This document shows positions 48,573 through 57,031 of a stretch of 64,000 nt of DNA, piece by piece. Location of the stretch: the NCBI RefSeq assembly GCF_014204795.1, contig NZ_JACHMB010000001.1:10862501-10926500 (forward strand), given 5' to 3'. Numbering within the stretch: the first letter of the stretch is position 1; each line of letters opens with the position of its first letter. This DNA is from Nonomuraea jabiensis (GTDB lineage Bacteria; Actinomycetota; Actinomycetes; Streptosporangiales; Streptosporangiaceae). The notes beneath the pieces were generated by a model. The model was not told the DNA's origin and did not search any database. It saw only the letters and a program-made list of their open reading frames with translations. The position numbers and the translations under genes are program-made.

Positions 48573-50552
48573 ATGGCATCGTCATCATTCCCGTTCAGTC
48601 GCCGCAGGCTGCTCACCACTGCGGGAATCGCCACGGCCGGCGGCCTGCTGGGCGTCGGCACCGCGCGAGCCATCAGTGCTCCGAGCAGCTACACCCCGAC
48701 CTGGTCATCGGTCGACCAGCACCCGCCGGCGCCGGAGTGGTTCCAGGACGCCAAGTTCGGCATCTACTTCCACTGGGGCGTCTTCAGCGTCCCCGCGTTC
48801 GCCAACGAGTGGTATCCGCGCAACATGTACAACAACGGTTCAAATGAGAACAATCACCATAAGAGCGTCTTCGGTGATCCCTCGGCGTGGCCGTACCACA
48901 ACTTCATCAATGGCGCCCGCGACAAGGCAGGCAACTGGGTGCAGTTCGCGCCGAAGCTGAAGTCCGCCGGCGGCAACTTCGACCCCAACGAGTGGGCCCA
49001 GCTGTTCGCCGACGCCGGTGCCAGATTCGCGGGACCGGTGGCCGAGCACCATGACGGTTATTCGATGTGGAACAGCAGGGTGAACGAGTGGAACTCGGTG
49101 GCCACCGGGCCCAGGCTCGACCTGCTGCGGTTACACGCCGACGCCATCCGGGCCAAGGGCCTGAAATTGCTGGTCTCCCTGCACCACGCGTACAACTTCA
49201 CCGGCTTCTACCAGTGGGTGCCGTCGCAGTCCACCACCACCCTCCGGAAGCTGTACGGCCAGCTCGACAGGGCCACGGAGAACCAGCTCTGGTACGACAA
49301 GCTCAAGGAGGTCATCGACGGCTACCAACCCGACATCATCTGGCAGGACTTCAACCTGAACCAGCTCCCCGAGTCCCAGCGCCTGAACTTCCTCGCCTAC
49401 TACTACAACCAGGCCATCGCCTGGAACAAGGACGTGGTCGCCACCTACAAGGACGGGTTCAACACCAGGGGCGAGGTCTTCGACTACGAGCGCGGCGGGC
49501 CGGCGGACATCCAGAATCCCTACTGGCTGACCGACGACAGCATCTCCAGCTCCAGCTGGTGCTACACCGTGGGCATCGGTTACTACTCCCTCGACGCCAT
49601 GCTGCACGCGCTGATCGACCGGGTCAGCAAGAACGGCAACATGCTGCTGAACATCGCCCCCATGGCCGACGGCACCATCCCGTCCGGCCAGCGATCGATC
49701 CTGCTGGGCATCGGGGACTATCTGCGGCGTTTCGGCGAATCCATCTACGCCACCCGAGCCTGGACGAGCTACGGCGAGGGCCCGACCAAGATGGGCGGCG
49801 GTTCCTTCGTCGAGCCACGACCGGGAACCAACCGGGACATCCGCTTCACCCGCAGCAAGGACAACACCGTGCTGTACGCCACCGTGCTGGGCTGGCCCGG
49901 CAGCACCCTGGACATCACGACGCTGAACTCGAACCGGATCAACCTCGGCAACCTGGCCTCGACGCAGCTCCTGGGCTCCACGGCCGGCTCGTACATCAAC
50001 CTGCCCAGCCGCACCCAGGACGGGTCCGCCCTGCACATCTCCATGCCCTCGTCCACGGCGCCGTTCAGCGCCCCGGCGTACGTGGTCAAGCTGTCCTTCA
50101 ACGGCCAGATCCCGACCCTGGGCTCGGGTCCCCTCCCGACCACCTGGGTGAGGATCACCAACGTCACCACCAACCTCGCCCTGGACAGCGGCGGCAACGT
50201 CGCCGCCGGCTCGGCGCTGAAGCAGTGGAACTACGACGGCAGCACCAACCTGCAGTGGCAGCTGGCGGACCTGGGCAACGGCTGGTACCGCATCACCAAC
50301 CGTACCAACAGCATGGTGGCCGACAGCTGGGGCAACACCGCGAACGGCGCCTCCTGCATGCAAGCAGCCTGGAACGGCGGCAACAATCAGCAATGGAGAC
50401 TCAACAACCTCGGCAACGGCCGCTACCAGATCATCAACCGCGGCACCGGCACCGCGCTGGACAGCGGCGGCAACACCACCGTCGGCTCCAACGTGAAGCT
50501 GTGGAGCCCCGACTCCAGCACCAACCTGCAATGGACCATCACCGCGGTCTGA
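48573..50552 (+). CDS. Secreted GH29 alpha-L-fucosidase with CBM13 (ricin-type)
   Basis: The 659-residue protein starts at ATG 48573 after GGAGAGG. It has a Tat-type signal (SRRRLLTTAGIATAGGLLGV, twin Arg). The GH29 barrel shows WFQDAKFGIYFHWGVFSVPA, GPVAEHHDGYSMWNS (HHDG) and PDIIWQDFNLNQLP, whose Asp is the likely nucleophile, plus VSKNGNMLLNIAPMADGTIP. The C-terminal ~135 residues are a ricin-type beta-trefoil with repeated Q-x-W units (NLQWQL, NQQWRL, NLQWTI). It removes terminal L-fucose from plant or glycoprotein glycans, feeding the fucD pathway. A LacI-type operator covers its promoter. Confidence 0.95.
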   Translation: MASSSFPFSRRRLLTTAGIATAGGLLGVGTARAISAPSSYTPTWSSVDQHPPAPEWFQDAKFGIYFHWGVFSVPAFANEWYPRNMYNNGSNENNHHKSVFGDPSAWPYHNFINGARDKAGNWVQFAPKLKSAGGNFDPNEWAQLFADAGARFAGPVAEHHDGYSMWNSRVNEWNSVATGPRLDLLRLHADAIRAKGLKLLVSLHHAYNFTGFYQWVPSQSTTTLRKLYGQLDRATENQLWYDKLKEVIDGYQPDIIWQDFNLNQLPESQRLNFLAYYYNQAIAWNKDVVATYKDGFNTRGEVFDYERGGPADIQNPYWLTDDSISSSSWCYTVGIGYYSLDAMLHALIDRVSKNGNMLLNIAPMADGTIPSGQRSILLGIGDYLRRFGESIYATRAWTSYGEGPTKMGGGSFVEPRPGTNRDIRFTRSKDNTVLYATVLGWPGSTLDITTLNSNRINLGNLASTQLLGSTAGSYINLPSRTQDGSALHISMPSSTAPFSAPAYVVKLSFNGQIPTLGSGPLPTTWVRITNVTTNLALDSGGNVAAGSALKQWNYDGSTNLQWQLADLGNGWYRITNRTNSMVADSWGNTANGASCMQAAWNGGNNQQWRLNNLGNGRYQIINRGTGTALDSGGNTTVGSNVKLWSPDSSTNLQWTITAV

Positions 50553-50558
50553 CCGGCC

Positions 50559-50582
50559 CCCGAGCACTTCGACCTGCTCGGG
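50559..50582. terminator. Hairpin between convergent genes
   Basis: CCCGAGCA (50559-50566) and TGCTCGGG (50575-50582) form a perfect 8-bp stem with an 8-nt loop just after the GH29 stop and before the convergent esterase stop. Likely a terminator for GH29. Confidence 0.55.
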
Positions 50583-50627
50583 CCTGGACGAGCTGATCCA
50601 CCGCCCCGAGACGTGCGCCCTGCCCTA

Positions 50628-51896
50628 TCAGGCGGCGGTGCAGGTCGCGCCGTTGAGAGTGAATGAGGTCGGCTTGACGGTGTTTCCGGTGTGGGTGGCC
50701 TGGAAGCCGATGCTGATCGATGCGCCTGGAGCGATGCCGGCGTTGTACGAGACGTTCCTGGCCGTCACCTGACCGGAGGCGGGCGAGTACGTGGCGTTCC
50801 AGCCGGAGGTGATGGCCTGCCCGCCGGGCAGGGTGAAGGCCAGGGACCAGCCGTTGATCGCGGCGGTGCCGGTATTGGTGACGGTGATGTCCGCGGTCAG
50901 ACCGCTGCTCCAGGAGTTGACGGTGGTGGCGACCCGGCAGGCTCCGGTCCCCGGGTCCGGATCAGGGTCCTGGCCGCTCTGGAACTGGGTGAAGAACTTC
51001 CACACCTCTGCCGGGACCCAGGTCCGCGAGCCGCTGTCGCCGCCGGCCCCGTCCTGGGGTGCGGCGATGTGACCTTCGTCGAAGGCCGCCCAGACGACCG
51101 GATGCCCGGCCGAGCACCCTGAGTACGTGGTGACCCTGTGCGTCAGGCTGCCCTGTGCCGGCTCGGGCGGGTTCTGGGCGGTGCAGCCGTTGTTCCTGAC
51201 GAACCGGTCACGAAGGGACCGTCCAGCGGAGATGTTGTCCCTGATGCCATGTACCCCGAGGTATGCGACGGGCTGAGTGCCACCGCTGCACCCGCTGATC
51301 TGTCCTGGGGCGGATTGGACCGCGACCGCGCGGAAGACGTTCGGCCGGGCGCATGCCAGTGCGAAGCTCATGGCTCCGCCGTAACTGAAACCCACGGCGA
51401 AGCGCTGCGTCGTGTCGACGCAGAGACCCGCTTCGATCTGCCTGATCATGTCGTCCACGAAGGTCACGTCTTCGCCTCCGGCGTTGGCCCAGCCATTGTC
51501 GAGGCCCTGAGGTGCGACGAAAATGGTGCTGTTGTTCGCCAGCCGCTGCAGGCCGTAGTAGGCCCAGACGTCCCGTTGCACGGTCTGGCCCGTGGCCACA
51601 TCCGTGGCGGTGCCGCCCCACCAGTGGAGACCGAAGATCAACCGATAAGGGTGGCTGCTGTCGTAGTTGTCGGGGATCCGCAGGATGTAAGTGCGGCTCT
51701 TGCCGCTGCTCTGAATCTGGTTCGTGCCGTTGCTCAGCGTCGGGGCCTTCCCGCACCCGGCCGTCGCCGCAACGGTGCTGGACAGCGTGGTTGTGCTGGA
51801 GTCCGCACTCATAGCCGGTCGCCCCGCGCCCAGGACGAGCAGCAAGGCGATCGCGATGGCGGTGAAGAAGGATCTATGCCGTGACAGGGAAACCAT
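50628..51896 (-). CDS. Secreted CE1/PHB-depolymerase-type esterase with CBM2
   Basis: ATG 51896 is preceded by GGAAGGAGCAATAG. The 422-residue protein has a signal peptide (RSFFTAIAIALLLVLGAGRP), an alpha/beta-hydrolase domain with PYRLIFGLHWWGGTATDVAT (oxyanion), nucleophile elbow FAVGFSYGGAMSFALACA (GFSYGG) and a late His in FDEGHIAAPQDGAG. An Asp/Pro linker (QDPDPDPGTG) leads to a C-terminal CBM2 (VNSWSSGLTADITVTNTGTA). The family includes acetylxylan and feruloyl esterases, so deacetylation or deferuloylation of plant polysaccharides is likely. It is divergent from a near-duplicate at 52306. Confidence 0.92.
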   Translation of the reverse strand: MVSLSRHRSFFTAIAIALLLVLGAGRPAMSADSSTTTLSSTVAATAGCGKAPTLSNGTNQIQSSGKSRTYILRIPDNYDSSHPYRLIFGLHWWGGTATDVATGQTVQRDVWAYYGLQRLANNSTIFVAPQGLDNGWANAGGEDVTFVDDMIRQIEAGLCVDTTQRFAVGFSYGGAMSFALACARPNVFRAVAVQSAPGQISGCSGGTQPVAYLGVHGIRDNISAGRSLRDRFVRNNGCTAQNPPEPAQGSLTHRVTTYSGCSAGHPVVWAAFDEGHIAAPQDGAGGDSGSRTWVPAEVWKFFTQFQSGQDPDPDPGTGACRVATTVNSWSSGLTADITVTNTGTAAINGWSLAFTLPGGQAITSGWNATYSPASGQVTARNVSYNAGIAPGASISIGFQATHTGNTVKPTSFTLNGATCTAA

Positions 51897-51919
51897 CTAT
51901 TGCTCCTTCCAGGGCGGTA

Positions 51920-51933
51920 TGTGATCGATAACA
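51920..51933. promoter_or_regulatory. LacI-type operator upstream of the minus-strand esterase
   Basis: TGTGATCGATAACA (complement TGTTATCGATCACA) lies 24 bp before the esterase ATG and matches the TGTTAnCGnTnACA pattern. It also resembles the AGTGATCGATCACT sites near GH30. Confidence 0.65.
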
Positions 51934-52099
51934 CTTGGGGCCGGTGTAGCGGAGCAAATATGACGCCGGTGAGGCCTGTCAAGATCGAGCTCTCTCCCTC
52001 TGCGGACCGCTCTCCCGGCAGCACCCGTTCCGCACGTTTTTGACCAGGGATGCGGTTCTGATGGCCGCCGACGAGCCACGATGAAACTTTCAGCGCGCC

Positions 52100-52147
52100 T
52101 TGACAATGCGACAGGCGCGACCCTACATCGTGGTGTTACCGATAACG
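52100..52147 (+). promoter_or_regulatory. Promoter and LacI-type operator of the plus-strand esterase operon
   Basis: TTGACA (52100-52105), 17-bp spacer, CTACAT (52123-52128), followed at once by TGTTACCGATAACG (52134-52147). The operator would sit at or just after the transcription start of the esterase-GH27-GH54 operon. Confidence 0.7.
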
Positions 52148-52305
52148 CGTCTCCGGATCGGCTCCGAGTAATTCCGCCGGATGCCGCCCGACACGGCAGG
52201 GCGCCCGCCGCGAGCGCATGCCGGCCTGAGGGCGCCTGCAACCCCCCGGCGGCTGTTCCTCCCATCGACGTACGCCGACCTCGGATCGGCAGAGAGAGTT
52301 GCACG

Positions 52306-53580
52306 ATGTCAAGACGTAGACCCTTGTTGACCGCCTTAGCGGTCGTGGCGCTTGCCGTCCTGGTGACCACCGGCGGCCCGGCACTGAGCGCCAGCCTCGG
52401 CACGACCACCACACCCGCGGTCAGTGCCTTGGCGGCGACTGCGGGATGTGGCAAGGCACCCGGGCTGGCGAGCGGTACGCACTCGATTCAGAGCAGCGGT
52501 AAGAATCGCAGCTACATTCTGAAGGTCCCCGACAACTACGACAGCAACCACCCCTATCGGTTGATCTTCGGTCTCCACTGGCTGGGTGGAACCGCTACCG
52601 ATGTGGCCACGGGCCAGACCGTGCAACGGGACGTCTGGGCCTACTACGGCCTGCAGCGGCTGGCGAACAACAGCACGATCTTCGTCGCGCCACAGGGGCT
52701 CAACAACGGCTGGGGCAATTCCAACGGTGAAGACCTGACCCTCGTCGACGACCTGGTCAGGCAGATCGAGGGAGCTCTCTGCGTCGACACCACGCAGCTG
52801 TTCGCCACGGGTTTCAGCTACGGCGGCGCCATGTCGTACGCGATCGCGTGCGCCCGGGCGAACGTCTTCCGCGCGGTCGCGGTCCAGTCCGGCGGCCAGC
52901 TCAGCGGGTGCAGCGGCGGCACCCAGCCCATCGCCTACATGGGGATCCACGGCATCAGGGACAACGTGCTCAACATCTCCGGCGGACGCTCCCTTCGTGA
53001 CCGGTTCGTCAGGAACAACGGCTGCAACGCCCAGAACCCGCCCGAGCCTGCACAGGGCAGCCTGACGCACAGAGTCACCACCTACTCCGGGTGCTCGGCC
53101 GGGCATCCGGTCGTCTGGGCCGCGTTCGACGAAGGTCACATCGCCGCACCCCAGGACGGGGCCGGCGGCGACAGCGGCTCCAGGACCTGGGTCCCGGCAG
53201 AGGTGTGGAAGTTCTTCACCCAGTTCCAGAGCGGCCCGACACCGACACCCACGCCGACACCGACACCGACGCCGACACCCGTTCCGGGGGCGTGTTCGGC
53301 CACGATCGAGACGGTCAACAGCTGGGACGGCGGGTTCCAGTCGACGGTGACGGTCCGGGCGGGCAGCGCGCCGATCGACGGCTGGAGCGTGAAGTGGACC
53401 TGGCCCGGCGGGCAGAGCATCAGCAGCCTGTGGAACGGCACGCAGAGCAGCTCCGGCTCCGCCGTGACGGTCCGCAACGCCTCCTACAACGGCTCCATCG
53501 CCGCGGGCGCGTCCATCACCTTCGGCTTCACCGCCAACGGCACCGCGGCCACCCCCACCGCCACCTGCACCAGCCCCTGA
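52306..53580 (+). CDS. Secreted CE1/PHB-depolymerase-type esterase with CBM2, second copy
   Basis: The 424-residue protein is a close paralogue of the minus-strand esterase, with long identical runs such as NSTIFVAPQGL, LTHRVTTYSGCSAGHPVVWA and PAEVWKFFTQFQSG. It has a signal peptide (RPLLTALAVVALAVLVTTGG), nucleophile elbow ATGFSYGGAMSYAIACA and His in FDEGHIAAPQ. The linker is different, a Thr-Pro repeat (PTPTPTPTPTPTPTPV), and the CBM2 is divergent (VNSWDGGFQSTVTVRAGSAP). So the catalytic domain was duplicated while linker and binding module were exchanged or diverged faster. First gene of a three-gene operon. No strong ribosome site is seen before ATG 52306. Confidence 0.92.
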   Translation: MSRRRPLLTALAVVALAVLVTTGGPALSASLGTTTTPAVSALAATAGCGKAPGLASGTHSIQSSGKNRSYILKVPDNYDSNHPYRLIFGLHWLGGTATDVATGQTVQRDVWAYYGLQRLANNSTIFVAPQGLNNGWGNSNGEDLTLVDDLVRQIEGALCVDTTQLFATGFSYGGAMSYAIACARANVFRAVAVQSGGQLSGCSGGTQPIAYMGIHGIRDNVLNISGGRSLRDRFVRNNGCNAQNPPEPAQGSLTHRVTTYSGCSAGHPVVWAAFDEGHIAAPQDGAGGDSGSRTWVPAEVWKFFTQFQSGPTPTPTPTPTPTPTPVPGACSATIETVNSWDGGFQSTVTVRAGSAPIDGWSVKWTWPGGQSISSLWNGTQSSSGSAVTVRNASYNGSIAAGASITFGFTANGTAATPTATCTSP

Positions 53581-53637
53581 CCTCGCGTTCAGGTCGGCCG
53601 TCCCGATGCGGCAATTCACACACCTTTAGGAGGGTCC

Positions 53638-55188
53638 TTGCGCAAGGTGGGAATTCTTCTCGCCGCCGGCATTCTCGTAGGCGGTTTGATCGCCCTGGAG
53701 GACCAGGCAGGTGCCCTGGACAACGGGGTGGCCCGCACGCCCCCCATGGGCTGGAACAGCTGGAACACCTTCGGCTGCAACATCAACGAGACGCTGATCA
53801 AGCAGATGGCCGACGCCATCGTCAGCTCCGGCCTGCGCGACCTCGGCTACGAGTACGTCGTGGTCGACGACTGCTGGTTCAACCCCACCCGCGACTCCGC
53901 GGGGAACCTGCAGGGCAATCCGTCGCGCTTCCCCAGCGGGATGAAGGCCCTCGGCGACTACCTGCACGCCAAGGGGCTGAAGTTCGGCATCTACCAGGTG
54001 CCGGTGGACAAGACCTGCGCCCAGTACTTCGGCAGCTACCCCGGCGCGACCGGAAGCCAAGGGCACGAAGTCCAGGACGCCAAGCAGTTCGCCGCCTGGG
54101 GCGTGGACTACCTGAAGTACGACTGGTGCTCCCCCAACGGCACCATCGACGACCAGGTCCGTACGTTCGCGAAGATGCGTGACGCGCTGGCGGCGACCGG
54201 GCGGCCGATCGTCTACAGCATCAACCCGAACAGCATCCACGCCAAGACCGGGCCGCAGCGCAACTGGGGAGACGTCGCCAACCTGTGGCGGACGACCGAG
54301 GACATCACCAACAAGTGGGACACCGGCCAGACGAACGGTTACCCGATGGGCATCCAGAACATCGTCAACGTCACCGTCCCGCTCGCGTCGTACGCCAAGC
54401 CGGGCGCGTTCAACGACCCCGACATGATGGAGATCGGCCGGGGCGGCATGACCGACACCGAGATGCGCAGCCACTTCGCCCTCTGGGCGATCATGGCCTC
54501 GCCACTCATCGCCGGGAACGACCTGCGCACCATGGATGCGGCGACGACGACCATCCTGAAGAACCAGAACCTGATCGCCATCAACCAGGACCCGCTCGGC
54601 CTGCAGGCGCGCCAGGTCAGCAACGACGGAACCCGGCGCGTGCTGGCCAAGAAGCTCGGCAACGGCGACGTCGCGGTCGCCCTGTTCAACCAGGGCGGCA
54701 GTACGACCACGATCAGCACCACCGCGACGGCGATCGGCCTGGCGGGCGATTCGTTCACCCTGCGCGACGCGTGGACGAACGCCGTCAGCAGTAGCACGGG
54801 CACCATCTCGGCCGCCGTGCCGTCGCACGGCACCGTCGTGTACCGGGTCAGCGGCGGCACCTCCTCATCACCGACGCCCACGCCGAGCGGCTGCACGGCG
54901 ACGTACCGGCTGGTCAACGACTGGGGCACCGGCTTCCAGAGCGAGGTGACCGTCAGCAACAACGGGCCATCCGCGATCGACGGCTGGACCGCCAAGCTGA
55001 CGCTGGCCGGCGGCCAGACCATCACCAGCCTGTGGAACGGCGTGAACACCGGCACCAGCGGCGCGATCACCGTCAAGAACACCCCTTACAACGGCACCAT
55101 CGCCGGCAATGGATCGGCGACGTTCGGATTCACCGCCAACGGCAGCGGCTCAACCACCCCCACCGGCATCACCTGCACGACCCCGTGA
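53638..55188 (+). CDS. Secreted GH27 alpha-galactosidase / beta-L-arabinopyranosidase with CBM2
   Basis: Start is TTG 53638 behind TTAGGAGGGTCC. The 516-residue protein has a signal peptide (KVGILLAAGILVGGLIALED), then the GH27 barrel: RTPPMGWNSWNTFGCNINET, YVVVDDCWF, nucleophile Asp in DYLKYDWCSPNG and acid/base Asp in AFNDPDMMEIGRGGMTD. A C-terminal beta domain and an SPTPTPSG linker lead to a CBM2 (VNDWGTGFQSEVTVSNNGPS). GH27 members act on alpha-D-galactosides or the stereochemically similar beta-L-arabinopyranosides; the second fits arabinogalactan here. It is 57 bp after the esterase gene. Confidence 0.94.
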   Translation: MRKVGILLAAGILVGGLIALEDQAGALDNGVARTPPMGWNSWNTFGCNINETLIKQMADAIVSSGLRDLGYEYVVVDDCWFNPTRDSAGNLQGNPSRFPSGMKALGDYLHAKGLKFGIYQVPVDKTCAQYFGSYPGATGSQGHEVQDAKQFAAWGVDYLKYDWCSPNGTIDDQVRTFAKMRDALAATGRPIVYSINPNSIHAKTGPQRNWGDVANLWRTTEDITNKWDTGQTNGYPMGIQNIVNVTVPLASYAKPGAFNDPDMMEIGRGGMTDTEMRSHFALWAIMASPLIAGNDLRTMDAATTTILKNQNLIAINQDPLGLQARQVSNDGTRRVLAKKLGNGDVAVALFNQGGSTTTISTTATAIGLAGDSFTLRDAWTNAVSSSTGTISAAVPSHGTVVYRVSGGTSSSPTPTPSGCTATYRLVNDWGTGFQSEVTVSNNGPSAIDGWTAKLTLAGGQTITSLWNGVNTGTSGAITVKNTPYNGTIAGNGSATFGFTANGSGSTTPTGITCTTP

Positions 55189-55281
55189 CCGAACGCCGGT
55201 CGAGCGGGGAGCGGCCGGCGTCCTCTGCGGGCGAAAACCCCGCCCGCGGAGGACGCCACATCCGAAGGAAGGTAAGCAGGC

Positions 55282-56706
55282 ATGCGACCAATCAGCTCTT
55301 TGCGTCGGCGGGTGGCACTCTCGGCCGCGGCCGTCGCCGCGCTGTCGACGGCCGGTGTCGGTGTCGCCGCGACGCACGTCGCATCGGCAGCCGCAGCCGG
55401 ATGCGAGGTCACCTACACGGTGACCAACCAGTGGTCCGGAGGCTTCGGCGCAAATGTTAGCGTTCACAACCTCGGCGACCCGGTCAACGGCTGGAAGCTG
55501 ACCTGGTCGTTCCCCGCCGGACAGACCATCACCCAGCTGTGGAACGGCACCTACACCCAGTCCGGCTCCCAGGTGACGGTGTCCAACGTCGACTACAACG
55601 GCAGCATCCCCAGCGGCGGCAGCACCAGTTTCGGGTTCAACGGGAGCTGGAACGGCTCCAACCCGGTGCCGTCGAGCTTCGCCCTCAACGGCGTCACCTG
55701 CACCGGCGACGTCTCCACCCCCACTCCCCCGGTCACGCCGCCGCCCTCATCGAGGCAGCCGTGCGACATCTACGCCGCGGGCGGCACGCCGTGCGTGGCG
55801 GCGCACAGCACGACCCGCGCCCTGTACGCCTCCTACAACGGCCCGCTCTACCAGGTGCGCCGCGCCTCCGACAACACCACCCGCGACATCGGGGTGCTGA
55901 GCGCGGGCGGGGGCGCCGACGCCGCGGCGCAGGATTCGTTCTGTACCGGCACGACCTGCCTCATCACCGTCATCTACGACCAGTCAGGCCGCAACAACCG
56001 CCTCACCCAGGCGCCCCCTGGCGGGTTCCCCGGCCCGGCCCCGGGCGGCTACGACAACCTCGCCAACGCCACCAAGGCACCGACCACCGTCTACGGCCGC
56101 AAAGCGTACGGCGTCTACGTCGATCCCGGCGTCGGCTACCGCAACAACACCACCAACGGCATCGCCAAGGGCGACCAGCCCGAGGGCATGTACGCCATCT
56201 TCGACGGCACCCACTACAACGGCGGCTGCTGCTTCGACTACGGCAACGCCGAGACCAACAGCCGCGACAACGGCAACGGCACCATGGAGGCCATCTACTT
56301 CGGCAACATCAAGGTCTGGGGCTACGGCGCCGGCAACGGGCCCTGGATCATGGCCGACCTCGAGAACGGCCTGTTCTCCGGAGTGAACCAGAAGTACAAC
56401 GCCAACGACCCGACCATCAGTCACCGCTACCTGACCGCCATCGTCAAGGGCGAGCCCAACCATTGGTCCATCCGCGGCGGCAACGCCCAGTCGGGCAACC
56501 TGTCCACCTTCTACAACGGGCCACGACCCAACGTTCCCGGCTACAACCCGATGAAGAAGGAAGGCGCCATCATCCTCGGCATCGGCGGAGACAACAGCCA
56601 CGGTGCCGCCGGCACCTTCTACGAGGGCGTGATGACCTCCGGCTATCCGACGGACGCCACCGAGAACGCGGTCCAGGCCAACATCGTCGCCGCCGGCTAC
56701 AGGTGA
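55282..56706 (+). CDS. Secreted CBM2 + GH54 alpha-L-arabinofuranosidase
   Basis: The 474-residue protein starts behind CCGAAGGAAGGTAAGCAGGC. Order: signal peptide ([20 protein letters not shown]), CBM2 ([20 protein letters not shown], residues ~40-140), Pro/Thr linker, then the GH54 catalytic domain from [20 protein letters not shown] through [20 protein letters not shown] and [17 protein letters not shown]. The nucleophile Glu is probably in [16 protein letters not shown] and the acid/base Asp in [14 protein letters not shown]. Fungal GH54 enzymes end in an arabinose-binding CBM42, absent here and replaced functionally by the N-terminal CBM2. It releases arabinofuranosyl side chains. Third gene of the operon; a hairpin follows. 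Confidence 0.93.
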   Translation: MRPISSLRRRVALSAAAVAALSTAGVGVAATHVASAAAAGCEVTYTVTNQWSGGFGANVSVHNLGDPVNGWKLTWSFPAGQTITQLWNGTYTQSGSQVTVSNVDYNGSIPSGGSTSFGFNGSWNGSNPVPSSFALNGVTCTGDVSTPTPPVTPPPSSRQPCDIYAAGGTPCVAAHSTTRALYASYNGPLYQVRRASDNTTRDIGVLSAGGGADAAAQDSFCTGTTCLITVIYDQSGRNNRLTQAPPGGFPGPAPGGYDNLANATKAPTTVYGRKAYGVYVDPGVGYRNNTTNGIAKGDQPEGMYAIFDGTHYNGGCCFDYGNAETNSRDNGNGTMEAIYFGNIKVWGYGAGNGPWIMADLENGLFSGVNQKYNANDPTISHRYLTAIVKGEPNHWSIRGGNAQSGNLSTFYNGPRPNVPGYNPMKKEGAIILGIGGDNSHGAAGTFYEGVMTSGYPTDATENAVQANIVAAGYR

Positions 56707-56737
56707 GTCGGCCAGGTGGACCAGCTACCGGGATGAC

Positions 56738-56767
56738 CGAGCCCCGCAGCCGAGGATGCGGGGCTCG
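56738..56767. terminator. Terminator of the esterase-GH27-GH54 operon
   Basis: CGAGCCCCGCA (56738-56748) and TGCGGGGCTCG (56757-56767) form a perfect 11-bp GC-rich stem with an 8-nt loop, 31 bp after the GH54 stop. Confidence 0.75.
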
Positions 56768-56799
56768 CGGGGCACCGCCGCGCCACCGAGCGGCTCGCC

Positions 56800-57030
56800 A
56801 CCGCTGCGCCGGGAGGAGTACGACGCCGATCTCGAGCACGGCTCGCTGTACGTCGGCTCCCCGGAAACCGTCGCCCGCAAGATCGCCCGCACCGTCCGCA
56901 CGCTCGACGCCGGCCGGTTCGATCTCGTCTACACCAGCGGCTCACAGCCGATGAGCGCCCGCCTGCGGGCCGTCGAATCTCCACGGCGCCAAAGTCATCC
57001 CCATGGTCCGCGACATCCTCGCCGAGACGA
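56800..57030 (+). pseudogene. LLM-class flavin-dependent oxidoreductase C-terminal fragment
   Basis: The frame reads [40 protein letters not shown] and [18 protein letters not shown], then shifts near 56975 to [16 protein letters not shown]. This is the last quarter of a bacterial luciferase-like (F420/FMN) monooxygenase. The barrel with the flavin site is missing. It directly precedes an F420-type NADP oxidoreductase, its usual partner type. Confidence 0.8.
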
Positions 57031-57031
57031 C

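Noticed and set aside
53237-53281. Short CCGACACC-type tandem repeat as a possible microsatellite or regulatory repeat
   Set aside because: It encodes the Thr-Pro linker of the esterase in frame and is explained by protein function.
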